Shown here: positions 35,373 through 46,589 of the stretch, piece by piece
Numbering within the stretch: the first letter of the stretch is position 1
Layout of the letters: the number at the start of each line of letters is the position of its first letter
From: Enoplolaimus lenunculus
Taxonomy: Eukaryota > Nematoda > Enoplea > Enoplida > Thoracostomopsidae
Assembly (NCBI GenBank): GCA_030248215.1
Contig: JASANG010002100.1
Coordinates: 1 to 64,000, forward strand
Reading direction: 5' to 3'
DNA: 64,000 nt
Translations under genes and position numbers: made by a program
Notes under the pieces: generated by a model
Told to the model about the DNA's origin: nothing
Database searches by the model: none
What the model saw: only the letters and a program-made list of their open reading frames with translations

Positions 35373-38300
35373 TCACACAGAAGTTGGACGATCAGTGCTT
35401 GCAGTAGTATTACTTGTATAACTCAACGCATCAATACTGTTAACTTTAATCAGTTGGACTTGAGAAGTTGAATGTTTGTAAAATGTTGCTGCACGAATTT
35501 CGACACACTTTCGATATATTGGCTGCCAGCAACAGTAGCCGAGAATCAGGGCTGAGAACAAGAAAAACGCTGACACGACGCCCCATGAAAATCGGTTTAG
35601 TTCATCACAAAATTGACCCTGAAAACGAGACAAATATTAATTACAAGCTAATCTAAAATATCACATGTGTTTAATATTCAAAATCACTGAAGTTGCTTCA
35701 GCTCAAGGTATATACTTTTAGAGGCGTGTCGTTATTTAGCATGACGGCCATTACGTACGCATAGATTTGCTTTTATAACTTATATGATGACGCTTAAGCT
35801 TAGGCTTAGGCTTATGACCATGCTTATTCTACTATTCGCTCTTTAAAAGTAACATTGACCATCACTTAAAAGCCCTGTTTACACACATAAGGTTTTGGTG
35901 CGAGAACTTGTAGCTGCAACTTGCACCTGCAAGTTTTGTCCAAAACCCGTTCAAAAACTTGCAGCTCCAAATAAGTCATTAAAAATCATAACTAGGAATT
36001 TAGTTCATATGTGCGAACAACCATGCAATTTCATTGAATTTATTGCAGGCGCTTTCTCATTGGCTGATGAACAAACGCCAGTTCTGCGTGCAATTTGCAG
36101 CTGTAAGTTCTCGCAGCAAAAACTTGCACGTGCGAATAGGGCTTTAGATAGCTTTAAAACATTCGACTTCGCCGGAGTCAAATTCGACTCACTGAGAGTC
36201 GTACGTTTGACTCTGGCTGAGTCGAATTTGACTCAGTTTGTTTAACGCCCAAGAGCCTACGTTGGAACGAGTCAATTTTACTCACCATTTTTTGCAGTGA
36301 CACCAGATTAAGCGCATTTCGTTTAACCCGCTACTTTACTGTAGCAATTCGCTTGTTTGATAACCAATTTCTATAGCTAATGATACGTGAGACAGATAAC
36401 TTTTAATAGATAACGCGGTTTCTTCCAATGACGTAACCAAGGTAACCGAATTGAAGTACGTTTACATAAAACCTTCAAAGTGGGGGATTCTTGTGGTTTT
36501 AACTAAAAAACTTCATAAAACCCCAGTACATAAATTCCAAAATTGGGTATCAACTAAAGTCCCACTTTCTACGCGACACATTCCCAGTTGCGTGTTGTTT
36601 CTCACATGCTTATATACCTTGAACAAAAAAGTGCACCGACAATGACCAGAATAAATATCTTCAATACCGCCGTGATCACATTTGACCCGATGGCAATGAT
36701 CGCCAAAAAATCGACCATTTCGTGGACAGACGCAAACTTGAGTCCCGTTACGAATCTGCCGTTGTCCGCCATGAACGCAATTGATCACATTACAAAACGG
36801 ACCGGTCCACAGCCATGGACAATTTCTGAAACATTCCATCGCATTCATTGTAAAGGGTATAAACGGATTCCAAAATTAACTGAAATGGAAACGGATACCG
36901 ATTTTGACTGGAAACGAAAACAGATATTCGGTTACACCCTGCATGACAAATGTACATATTTTAACCAATATTGAAGTACAGTTTTTCATAAAAGGTCGCG
37001 AAACAATTCAGTGGATTTATAATTACTAAGATTCTTTAACTTTGAATCATTGTCACAATTCAAGCAAAATGAGACAATGAATAGATCAGGGTCGCAATAA
37101 GTATATTCCTAAGCCTAAGCCTATTCGCCGTAGCGTATTAAAGCGTAAAGATAACACGCTCGCAGCCAGCTCACTTTGCTAGGGGGGCTAAAAGTTTTTC
37201 AGGAGGGGTATTTAATGATATTCAGTGACTTACAAATAAGGTTGAAAATTTTCTAGGAGCAAAAATTTTCCAGGGGAGAGGCTGAGGCCCCCTGCCCTTC
37301 TTGGCTACGGACCTGAAGGATAAGCTTATACCTAAGCCTAAAGTTTAGCCTAAACAAAAGTTTTCTAAAGCGTAAGCTTATTCCATAGCAGTCCCATGAA
37401 TCATAGTCTGCCGCTGATTTACATATTGGTCAAATAATGTCAAACAAACGCGTTTTGGTTCGTTTTGACCGAAATCTTGGATGAAACTAAAAGGATGTGT
37501 CTATTGGTTGCAACACACACTGTAAAAATAGTGAGTCAAATTGACTCTCTCCGAAATAGACTTTTCCTGACTGCACAAACTGAGTCAAAGTTCGACTCAG
37601 CCTGAGTCAAATTCGGCTCAATTTGACTTTGGCGGAGCCGTATTTTGACTCAGTTTGTGTAGTCAGGAAAAGCCTATTTCGGAGAGAATCAATTTGGCTA
37701 CCATTTTTTGCAGTGCAGTGAACTATTCACATTTCAGAAAACAGACAAAATTGAATATTTTCAAAATAAGTAATTAGGCGGCAAATTAGCAAATCAAAGC
37801 TAACGGAACCTGAACGATTTTTACTCATAAAATGAAATATATTTAATTAATTAAAGTTTAGCAAGCTGCCTATTTTTTCCCATAGATGCAGACAAATTTA
37901 TCGGAACAAATACATAGCTAATTTTACTACTGAACACACACTACTCACTTGCAATATCCCTCGTTTGGAATGCCGTTATGCTCGCACCGAACATTTTCAC
38001 AATGATCACCATACTGATATTCAGGATATTTGCATTGACACTTATTGTCGACCAGCTTTGATCCCACTGTGCAAACTTTGTCTTTGCAGCATTGACCTTC
38101 GAAATATGGAGGGCATTGGCATATTGGCACCGTTCCTTCTCCCTAAAACAACACGTTCGCTTTTACACTGAATAATTAGCGAAATAATGTGAAGTCTTTA
38201 TTTAGATTTAGGCTTAACCGATTATGCAAATGAGACAGTAGCTAACAAAAAGTCTTTAGAACTGAGAACCGCCAGTGCGATGTCAATACCCCTAAATAAT

Positions 38301-39003
38301 AACCTTTCATACAAAAAAGTTTATCTAAATCGGAGATTTTCATGTTACGGACACACGGACAGACAGGCGGAAGGACATCAACGTTTCGACTCCCGAGCTC
38401 AAAACATAAACCGCTTCGGGCTCGCATCACTCTATAAAACGTTAAATTCCAACGTTCAACTTTTTGCAGCGAAAACTTCCAACTGAACCTTGTTCGTGGA
38501 AGTCTTTGCAGCCAAAGCATGTAACTTCAAATTTTGCAACCGGGTTTTCAAGCAAAACCGGCAATCGCAAGTTGCAGTTACAAGTTCTCACTGTAAAAAC
38601 TTGCACATGTGAATAGGGCTTAAATGAATATTGCTTGCGCGTTTACCTGAAACACAACCCGGCCACCGTTATAGCAATTTTTTGGCTCAACACAATGATT
38701 GACAAAACACGGATATTTGCATATACAACCCCCGCAATCGTTTCGTGTCGCCAGAAAATCTTCTACAAACCGATTCGTTGAATGATATGTTTTAATAATT
38801 TCAGGCGCAAGTCCGTACGGATTATGACGTGAATCTGCAGCAGTAAGTTCGTTCGCGTGTTCGCTGCCCTCGACGAAAGCCGCAAATCTGACCAATCCCA
38901 GGTCCCCTAATAAAGGACGGACAAGCAGACTGATTAAAAACTGAGCCGCGTAACTGTTGAAATACGCACAGTTCCAATGGAAATTTAAACAAATTCTTGA
39001 CGC
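35373..39003 (-). CDS. EGF-like type I membrane protein C (5' end not found)
   Basis: Exons in coding order are 38647-39003, 37949-38142, 36618-36825 and 35373-35618, joining in phase to 334 residues plus stop. A pre-EGF segment leads to CGGCICKYPCFVNHC, then Cys-rich EGF-like units (NCYNGGRVVFQ, CQCPPYFEGQCCKDKVC, CQCKYPEYQYGDHC, CEHNGIPNEGYC, CPWLWTGPFC, CVCPRNGRFFGDHC, CDHGGIEDIYSGHC). The last exon holds GQFC, one membrane span VVSAFFLFSALILGYCCW and a cytoplasmic tail of about 50 residues. It resembles protein D at 49.7-52.8 kb throughout but has one additional EGF-like unit in the third exon. The first exon enters in phase 0 from an acceptor GTTCCAG, so an upstream exon with a signal peptide is expected. 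Cell-surface adhesion or receptor role is inferred. Confidence 0.75.
35790..35860 (+). repeat. TTAGGC-type element fragment
   Basis: ACGCTTAAGCTTAGGCTTAG, CATGCTTATTCTACTATTCG and TTAAAAGTAACATTGACC give the right part of the AGTAACAT-ended subfamily. Confidence 0.6.
35868..36145. repeat. AAAGCCCTG-ended TIR element
   Basis: The left end AAAGCCCTGTTTACACACAT and the right end, reverse-complemented, AAAGCCCTATTCGCACGTGC are inverted, followed on both sides by TGCGAGAACTT and AGCTGCAA. It is about 278 bp. A half copy sits at 38,437-38,622. Confidence 0.75.
36160..36300. repeat. Foldback element with TGAGTCA motifs, left-truncated (copy 4)
   Basis: The interior GAGTCAAATTCGACTCACTG, GACTCAGTTTGTTTAACG and right end ACTCACCATTTTTTGCAGTG match the family. 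The left terminal block is absent. Confidence 0.75.
37085..37408 (-). repeat. Decayed TTAGGC element interrupted by another repeat
   Basis: TCAGGGTCGCAATAAGTATA and TTCCTAAGCCTAAGCC on the left, and TTTAGCCTAAAC and TCCATAGCAGTCCCATG on the right, are halves of one inverted element. They are split by a CCCGTAGCCAG-family element at 37,158-37,314. Confidence 0.55.
37158..37314 (+). repeat. CCCGTAGCCAG-family element, nested
   Basis: It runs from CGCAGCCAGCTCACTTTGCT to CCCTTCTTGGCTACGGACC, with TTTTCAGGAGGGGTAT and GAAAATTTTCTAGGAGC inside and the short inverted ends GTAGCCAG/TGGCTAC in diverged form. It interrupts a TTAGGC element, so it inserted later. Confidence 0.7.
37518..37715. repeat. 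Foldback element with TGAGTCA motifs (copy 5)
   Basis: The ends are CACTGTAAAAATAGTGAGTC and CTACCATTTTTTGCAGTG. CTCCGAAATAGACTTTTCCT mirrors AGGAAAAGCCTATTTCGGAG. The interior shows several GAGTCAAA-type units. It lies in an intron of EGF-like gene C. Confidence 0.87.
38437..38622. repeat. Half copy of the AAAGCCCTG-ended element
   Basis: GCAAGTTGCAGTTACAAGTT, then ACTTGCACATGTGAATAGGG and CTTA match the right half of the element at 35,868-36,145. It lies just downstream of the first known exon of EGF-like gene C. Confidence 0.6.
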
Positions 39004-39104
39004 CTGGAACATTTGAATTTTGATGTAACTTGAACCAATTTTGCTATTGATTACAGTTAAATTATGAAATACAAAGCTGACCTTAAAAACTGTGTACCCG
39101 TTAG

Positions 39105-39250
39105 CGTGGCGCTATACTTGTCGTGCAGCGCCATCGGCCGCCGTCCGTCAGCGTCCGTCACCATACGGTATCGCAAGGCAGCAGTAATTCACGTACGACA
39201 ACCCACGGTGACGTACAGTGTCGGACGGCAGCGCACGTCACAAAAAGTAG
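39105..39250. repeat. GC-rich GCGCTATACTT element
   Basis: It begins GGCGCTATACTTGTCG, continues with CCGTCCGTCAGCGTCCGTC and CACGTACGACAACCCACGG, and contains GTCGGACGGCAGCGCACGTC. It is the same GC-rich design as 61,307-61,509 with more decay. In-frame translations here are repeat shadows. Confidence 0.65.
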
Positions 39251-39831
39251 GAACGCCACCCTTACGTATGTTCATGGCTACAATCTAGGGGGCGAGGTGA
39301 AGAGGAACCGTCCCCTATAGACATCTGCGCCCTCCCTGGCCCAAATATTTTGTGCCAGCATTAAAACCATTTTATGTTAGGAACCTTTTTCGTGCCCAAT
39401 CGGAAATGTTTTTACTTTCTCTATTAGCCATTTCTGGTTATGGGGCCGATTTCTATGTAAACTAACTCCAATCGCGTGTTTCCTGCTATTTCAGCTTTTG
39501 ATTGGCATCTTTCTGTTTATCTTATGTGTCCAATTGGACATTACACCTCGTCTCTAGTTCACTCCCTGAACAGCATTGAACACATAAGAATGCACTAAAC
39601 AGCGACTGCCACTCAAAACTACAGCTTAGCTTAAAAAAGGCAGACTTGGAACTTTTTCGCTAGTCTATAGTTCTTGTTCTCACTTTCATGATGTTGTTCA
39701 AAAAACCTACCCTTACCGCGTTACATACAAATGAAGTTTGTGCAACAGCAAAAGATCAAAAAAGTAGTTCCGGCGTTTATTTTTTTATCATATAACCTTA
39801 CGTTCATGACTATAGCCCATAGGCCCATGTA

Positions 39832-40017
39832 AAGATCAGAGGCGGAACGTTTTTCCGTGGGACTAAAATAGAGTAAGCTTAAGCTTTAGACGAATTTTTT
39901 GCTTGGCTTAGGCTTAGGCTTAGGAATATGCTCATTCTTACGCTTCGACTTAGGCTTACGCATAGGCTTAGGAATATGATTTTAATACTGTTCCGCCCCT
40001 GTTCTTTTACATTGGCC
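39832..40017 (+). repeat. TTAGGC-bearing TIR element
   Basis: GGCCCATGTAAAGATCAGAG to CTGTTCTTTTACATTGGCC, with AGTAAGCTTAAGCTTTAGAC, two TTAGGC blocks and ATATGCTCATTCTTACGCTT between. Confidence 0.9.
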
Positions 40018-40164
40018 GCCAATAAAAGGATCAGAGTCGAAACCTGTTTCCTGAGGGACTGCATAAAGTAAGCTTAAAGCATTAGACGAATAATTTTTGC
40101 ATAAGTTTAGACTTAGACTTCGCAATACGCTTATACTACAACGGCCCTGTTCTATACATTAGCC
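40018..40164 (+). repeat. TTAGGC-type element, decayed, head-to-tail with previous copy
   Basis: It starts directly after the previous copy (GCCAATAAAAGGATCAGAG), carries GTAAGCTTAAAGCATTAGAC and ends CGGCCCTGTTCTATACATTA. The left end is the TAAAGATCAG type and the right end the CTATACAT type, so the two ends come from different subfamilies. Confidence 0.65.
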
Positions 40165-41950
40165 ATGACTATTATTTGGGTTTTCTGTGAAGCTAGCTAA
40201 ATGTATTTATACGGATCAACTTGCAGATATTTATCGTCGATTTTTAGCGACGAATAGGTCAGAGCTAAAAATACGCCAAAATTCAGCGTGGAAGGTAAAA
40301 TTTTAGGGCAGATTCGACGAGGCACACTGAGTAGATATAACATGGGGGTTTTGCCCCCCCATTTTACATTTACTACAGTGATTGAGGACGTATTGGCAAC
40401 ATTCCATTTTGGGAGGACATACCAATTGACTTTAAGACCAAGCTGGATGGTTCTGTTATAACCAATAAAGGAATAGGTTTCCTGGTCTCTCCTGACATTA
40501 CGGAAAAAATATCAGCTGTCTTCGTTCTATACACCCCTGCCAACGATTACAATTTAGCGTTTGTGTTTTAAGCCCTGGGTACCGCAGCCAGTTGCGGCCG
40601 CAGGAAAACGGTGGCCTTGGAGCTTCAGCCTCTTCCCGTGGCATATTTAACAGCTTGATCTGACTAGTGCTTTGTAACCGTGTGCGAACAAAAAACTTTT
40701 CTAGGGTGAACAAAATGGTTCTATGAGGGTTGCGCTTCCCTCTGGCATTCGTCTCGTCTCGGGGCCCTGGCATAAGCCGCCAAATTCAGCTTGTTCTTCA
40801 AATGAATGGCTCTGTATGTCCAAAGCTAACAACAATAAAAGAGTTAATGCCAGAATTACGTTGACCAATAACACTGTTTAAAACTATACCAGAAAAATGT
40901 TATATTTTTCAATTAACCAAATCAGTTTTAGAATAAAACCAGGTTCGTATATCCTAAATGTAGAAAATGTACTTTCGTCCACAACAATGCCGGAACGCTT
41001 TCAATTATACCAGTTCGATAACAACAAATTAAGAGCAAATACAGTCATTCGAAGCGTAGATGCTGCTTGCAAATTGTATTTTGCAATTTTAGAAATTCTT
41101 ATTTTATATTTAAGATGATCGTAGATCGCGAACCGCAATATTTTAGGATGTTCGAGAATCCTTTCAAATCACGTGCCGGCGTCACTGTCGGTTCGTGATT
41201 GCTTTTTGCCATTTTGCAGTGAAACTCACTAAAGCCAAAGTTTCAGCTGGAACAAACAGTCAAATAAACATGTGTAACGATTCACATAGACCTCCTTGAA
41301 CAAATAGTTCAATATTAATCAGCTAAAATATATCCATCGAAAACCTTAATAACAAACGCAGGCTAAAGATTAATGCTTACAAACTCAATTGATGAACACC
41401 TTAGCCAGCAAAAATGCCAGAATATCAAACGATATGGCAAAAGTATATTTTTGCTCATTTTTAAAGGAACTAGGCCTTAGATTTCACGTTCGTAGTCAGG
41501 CGGGTCTTCTTATTGGTCGACATTTGCCAATCCATGAACCAAAACACGTTTTAGCGTCTGCCACAAAGTTATTTAATCCCAAAACTTACGCCAAACATCT
41601 TGAACTTTATAGAAAACTTAAATTCTCATTGGGAAATATCAATTTTAAACACTGTGTCTACATTTCCGCCCCGTTTCGTTCGCGAATTTTCTAAATCTTG
41701 TTTAAAATTTGACCGTTACCGTAATCTTAGCTCCTTAGACCGCTTCCTGTTAATAAACCTAGCTACGCACCTGCTAAAAGTATCATTGAACCAAAAGAGT
41801 ATATTAGCATTTAAGTTAAGCCTGTAGACCCGTAGCCAGCTCAACATGTTATAAGCAGGTCAAATCTATTTAAAAGGTAAGTGGTTTATTTTTACACGAC
41901 CTAATCGGGGCAGAAACTTTCCTAGCAGGGTACAAATTTTTTAGTTGGAA

Positions 41951-42133
41951 CTAAATATTGTGAGTTAAACTGACTCTCTCCGAAATAAGCTTTTCGGTAT
42001 TACACGAACTGAGTCAAATTCGATTCCGCCAGAGTCAAACGTGCGACCCAGTGAATGTTGACTCAATAAGTATGTGTAGTCCCGAAAAGCCTATTTCGGA
42101 TAGAGTCAATTTGACTCACAATTTTTTACAGCG
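41951..42133. repeat. Foldback element with TGAGTCA motifs, worn left end (copy 6)
   Basis: CTGACTCTCTCCGAAATAAG mirrors CTATTTCGGATAGAGTCAAT, and the end is ACTCACAATTTTTTACAG. The first bases of the left terminus are changed. Confidence 0.8.
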
Positions 42134-42753
42134 TATCTGCCTGCGAACCTGTACAACGAATTAATATAAATATGTAAACGCAAGGCTCGAACAGCGCCGA
42201 TTGAAAATGGTAATGTTTCAGTTAGTTGGAAAATAATGAAAAATAAACAATTTTCACGTACACTATAGGAATTATCAAAAAACAACAAGTCAGTACAGAC
42301 AACTGCGATGCGTATACCAGGCGGGTTCAGAATACCGTTCCGATATTGCACAGCCCAAAAAATTACCTCGCTTTCTACGATCGGTTGCAAGCAACTTTAA
42401 TATACCATCCCTAAAATCCTGACAATACCCCCCGTCATGACGACCAATCTTGAAAACATATTCGATAACTGGGGGTCTTTCTAAGCCATACATCATAGAA
42501 CGTTGTTAAAATTATGCATCCCAAAAACCAACGTGCCTGCAGCAGTAAAGCATTCCTACAAATAAAAGTAATATTGCAATGCTTAAACCGCTGCCCGTCA
42601 TACAACTGCGGTCCTTATCTTTAGAATATTCGCTATCGGTTCACAGATACCTTAAAGTTTAGAAATAATTACACAATAATAATAATACAAAAAATAATCC
42701 CACCAATAAGACGGTATTATTTGCTTTGAAATATTTCCAAAACAATTTGAACT

Positions 42754-42937
42754 GACCCATGTATAGAACACAGCCGGAACAGTAGTATAAGCATATTCTT
42801 AAGCCTAAGCCTAAACGTACGGATGAGCCTAAGCCTAAGCCTAAGCCTAAGCCTAAGCAAAAAATTAGTCTAAAGCTTCAACTGACTCTAATATAGCCCC
42901 TCCGGAAAACGATCCGGCCCTGTTCTATACATGGGCC
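42754..42937 (-). repeat. TTAGGC-bearing TIR element, inverted
   Basis: GACCCATGTATAGAACACAG pairs with CTGTTCTATACATGGGCC. The interior has five consecutive CCTAAG units, AAAATTAGTCTAAAGCTTCA and CCGGAAAACGATCCGG. Confidence 0.92.
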
Positions 42938-43705
42938 ATTGAACTTATAGGCGTAGGATTTTATTAAACAAAACCCTGCGTTTTGATTACCCTTTTTTCC
43001 TTGTCCTGCCAACTGTTGCGACGATTAAAACCAGACACATACAGTATAGCTACATCAGGATATCATAGCTATAATGTTGGCTTTTTTCCTTCGGAGTGCG
43101 CGGGTTCTATCTGGTTAAAATATACAGTACTGAGTTGGTCGACCAAATTCGTAGCCAGTTTAGCATAGGCTGTAAGGGACCCAGAACAAATTCAGGTGGT
43201 ATACAGTGATTTCAAATGGCTTACAGTCGGAGATAAAACCTTTCATAAAAAAGCCAAAGTTTCCTAGAGGAGGTTGAGTCTTCCCCGGCTTCAGTGGCGT
43301 CCCCACGGGTGGGGGCACTGGGGAGCAGTGACTCCCCTAAATTTGGCTGGTGGCCCCAAAATAGACTCGGTCTTGCAATTGTATTGGCTCCCCAAAATTA
43401 TTCGGTGCCCCCCAAATATAATTTTCTGCGAACGCGCCTGCTTGGGTCCCCTGAGTTATGAATCCGGTACAGTACCGTGCTTAGCCGAACCAGAGAATTA
43501 CTGTGACTCATTGTCTGTATATATGTGTGTGCCGTTTATGTATGGCATATTTGCGTCATACGATCAGTAGCTGTTTTTGTGACGCGTATACGAAGGTTGG
43601 CTATACACCGGGGCCTAAAGAACACTCATAGGAATGAATATGGAGAAAACTTGGGTGATTCATCGGTTATTAACCTCAAAACCGAAACTGTTCCACGGAC
43701 GGAGA

Positions 43706-43888
43706 CCCGTAGCCAGTTTACCTTGTATTACGGGGTTACACATTTTTCAGGAGGTGCTAAAAAGTTCTCAGGCGGGGCATATGTACAAGAGTTTTCGTTG
43801 ACTTACAAGCACGGTTGAAAATTTCTAAATTGACAAAATTTTTTATAGGGGGCTGAGCCCCTTCTGGCTCCCCCACTGGCTACGGGCC
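43706..43888 (+). repeat. CCCGTAGCCAG-family element
   Basis: CCCGTAGCCAGTTTACCTTG to CCCCACTGGCTACGGG, inverted for the first 11 bases. The interior shows TTTTCAGGAGGTGCT, GTTGACTTACAAGCACGG and GGGGGCTGAGCCCCTTCTGG. Confidence 0.85.
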
Positions 43889-43936
43889 TATTCACGCACC
43901 GGTGATTTAACAGAGTCGAAACAACAGAGATCCAAG

Positions 43937-44072
43937 CCCGTAGCTAGCTCACCTTGGTAGGAGGGCTGAGAACATATTCAGGAGGAGCATACTTGGGTTT
44001 TCGATGACTTAATGCAGGCACGGTTGATAATTTTCTAGGGGAGCCAAAATTGGCCCCTCTGCCTACGGGTCC
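43937..44072 (+). repeat. CCCGTAGCCAG-family element
   Basis: CCCGTAGCTAGCTCACCTTG, TATTCAGGAGGAGCATA, TTGATAATTTTCTAGGGG and the end CTGCCTACGGGTCC. It is only about 50 bp from the previous copy, in the same orientation. Confidence 0.8.
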
Positions 44073-44679
44073 GCACGATCCGCAAAGGAGGGGAAGCTAG
44101 GTGGCGTTATGTCCCATTTAGTTTTTTTCGACTATATAACTAGTAATTTGCTGGGCGTTTCCCAGCTGTTAACCTTGGTGCCATTCCCAAGGCGATCCCT
44201 GCACTGGTACGGCACAAATTTTTCGTGGCAGAATCAAAACTTTTTAAATTAGAATAAAATTTGATGGTAAAAAGTCAGCCACCCCCCACGCTTCGCAGTG
44301 CCTGAACTGTCCGGCAGTACGGTGGATAATCCTGGGTGACGCTGACTCTTGCGAAGATCTTCGCCCTTCTACCCTGAAAATTTCTTACAACTTTGAAAAA
44401 TTCTACCTTATGAAAAATTGCCTTGCCCAATCTGACAATATTCCTATCTCCTCCGCTAAACAATTCCTAATTGAGAGGCTGCGGGAGAGGGTTAGTTTGT
44501 TCGTAATGCTATAAAACGCAGACTTACAGGCTGCACAAGCGTGGCTAAAAGCCCCCTAAACTTGCCTAAAATTAATATTTTTAAGTTTTGTTGAGACAAC
44601 GCTCCAAACTCTGACTCAGGGACCGGGAGCTGGTGTTTGGCAGATTTTTGTTGAAATGAGAAAATTGCAATACAAATCA

Positions 44680-44876
44680 GGCCCATGTATAGAACAGGGC
44701 CGGATCGTTTTCCGGAGGTGGTAGAAAAGAGTCAGTTTAAGCTTTAAACTAATTTTTTTGCTTAGACTAGGCTTAGGCTTAGGAATAGGCTCATCCATAC
44801 GCTTATAGCCTTAGCTTAGGCTTAGGCTTAGGAATATGCTTATACTACTGTTCCGGCCCTGTTCTATACATGAGCC
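44680..44876 (+). repeat. TTAGGC-bearing TIR element
   Basis: GGCCCATGTATAGAACAGGG to CCCTGTTCTATACATGAGCC, nearly perfect ends. CGGATCGTTTTCCGG lies inside the left end; two TTAGGC blocks and ATATGCTTATACTACTGTTC follow. One of the best preserved copies. Confidence 0.93.
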
Positions 44877-45572
44877 AGTTGGGTTATCGCCACAACACAA
44901 TTTGTAACATTATCTACAGTGCAATTAAACATACAAAAAAATTATGTGGTAACTGCAACCAATAGCATTCAGGCATTTCTATGCATTGTGAAGAACTTTA
45001 TTTTTTTGGTGCTGGAAGGTTAAACACAATATCGAAGCGGTCTTAGCAGGGGCTTATTCCATTTGGGTTCATTAAGAGTTCGCGACACCCACGCTTTATA
45101 TAAAAAGCAAAAAAATTTTGTCAGAGTTTTTTAATCGATAAATGCTTCGAATCGGACAGTATGAATCGAATGCTTGCATCTAAAAGATGTTCTTTGTTCC
45201 ATGGATTCCAACTTGGAAATGGCCGGTAAGCTTTTGCGGGATTCGCTCGTGCCTAAAATTGGGGCAAAGCGATGCATGCGGCATGGGCTGTATTAAAAAG
45301 TTCGACCAAAGTCAGTAAGTCTTTTATTTTGTTTGATTGTGAAAATTCGAAAAGTTTATTCAAACACAATTTGTGATGGTGCGATTCGTTCGAACAGCTG
45401 AAATTAAAAATACTACGTTTGCTCTGCAGTTTCTGTTAATGGATCATGGCGGATGCTGTAGAACAGCAATATTCTCGCGGTGTCGCTGCTGTAAGTTTCA
45501 GATAGCGCAGAGACTGTAAAATGGTACATTTAAATTTGCCAATATCCGTGCCGGTATTTCTTATGATTCATT

Positions 45573-45720
45573 ACCCGTAGCGTGGTCACCTTGGTGGGAG
45601 ACTGAAAAAATTTAGGAGGGGCATAAAGGAGTATCCGGTGAGTTACAAGCGTGTTTAAAACTTCAATAGGGCGGCACTATTTTTCCGGGGATGTTGAGCT
45701 CTCTCCTCTTTGACCCATCC
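45573..45720 (+). repeat. CCCGTAGCCAG-family element, diverged
   Basis: ACCCGTAGCGTGGTCACCTT, TTTAGGAGGGGCATAAAGGA and GGTGAGTTACAAGCG are recognisable. The right end is worn. Confidence 0.6.
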
Positions 45721-45771
45721 ATAGTAGAGCCCTGAATAGTTCATTGCCCGTTCTCGCAAATTTCAAAACAG

Positions 45772-45945
45772 TTACGCTAATCATGGCCTTTTAGCCTAAG
45801 CTTAAACCTAAACGTTGCAAAAATGAGTTCCTAAAGGTCTACGCCTAAGCCTGAAAGCCTAAGCAAAAAAATGTAATCTAGAATCTAAACCTACTCTTTT
45901 ATAGATCCACCAGAAACCTGGACGCTCCTTAAAGTAACATGGGCC
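45772..45945 (-). repeat. TTAGGC-type element, inverted, AGTAACAT-ended
   Basis: TTTTAGCCTAAGCTTAAACC, GTCTACGCCTAAGCC and CCTGGACGCTCCTTAAAG followed by TAACATGGGCC. It matches 53,692-53,880 along most of its length (GCAAAAATGWGTTCCTAA). Confidence 0.75.
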
Positions 45946-46066
45946 CTAATCATTGTGAAGGCACCATTTCAGATATTTACGCTTATCAATAGCAACCTCA
46001 TAGAAGTGCATAGTTTTACAGTACGGTTTTCTGTGTCTTAGAAATTTACTTGCACGTCGTAACAAT

Positions 46067-46161
46067 GCGCTTAGGCTTAGGTTTTGGTTTAGGCTTAGGC
46101 TTAGGCTTAGGTTTAAGAATATGCTTATACTACTGTTCCGGCCCTGTTCTATACATGGGCC
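46067..46161 (+). repeat. TTAGGC element, left-truncated
   Basis: It begins within the TTAGGC block (GCGCTTAGGCTTAGGTTTTG), continues with four further units and ends ACTGTTCCGGCCCTGTTC then TATACATGGGCC. The left TIR half is absent. Confidence 0.85.
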
Positions 46162-46376
46162 GACATTAGGTATGAAGAAGAATTTGCTATTGTGTGGCCA
46201 GAATTGCGCACTGGGGTTATTGGTTAGAACATATTAACGTTTGAGCTTTCCACGAGTGCAGAACGGGTTTCATACACGACTTCTGCACTAGTAGATTGCT
46301 CAAAATTTTTTGTATATAAACGTTGCTCAAGTCTGCCATTCGAGTCGAGCGAAGCGTAGCGAAAATTGTTCACTTG

Positions 46377-46589
46377 GTCGGCATGTAAAGATGAGGGCGG
46401 AACCTTTTTCTTTGGGACTAAAATAGAGTAAGCTTAAGCTTTAGACTAAGGTTGTTGCTTGGCTTAGGCTAAGTTTAGGCTTAGGCTTAGCATTAAACTC
46501 ATTCTTGCGCGTAAGCTTAGGCTTAGGCTTAGGCTTAAATTTAGGAAGATGCTTATAACACTGTTCCGCCCCTGTTCGTTACATGGGTC
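46377..46589 (+). repeat. TTAGGC-bearing TIR element
   Basis: GGTCGGCATGTAAAGATGAG to CCCCTGTTCGTTACATGGG. It holds AGTAAGCTTAAGCTTTAGAC, two TTAGGC blocks and AGATGCTTATAACACTGTTC. Confidence 0.88.

Noticed and set aside
36588-36974. 128-codon plus-strand frame
   Set aside because: It is antisense to the Cys-rich exon of EGF-like gene C, whose minus-strand frame has the family motifs and splice sites.
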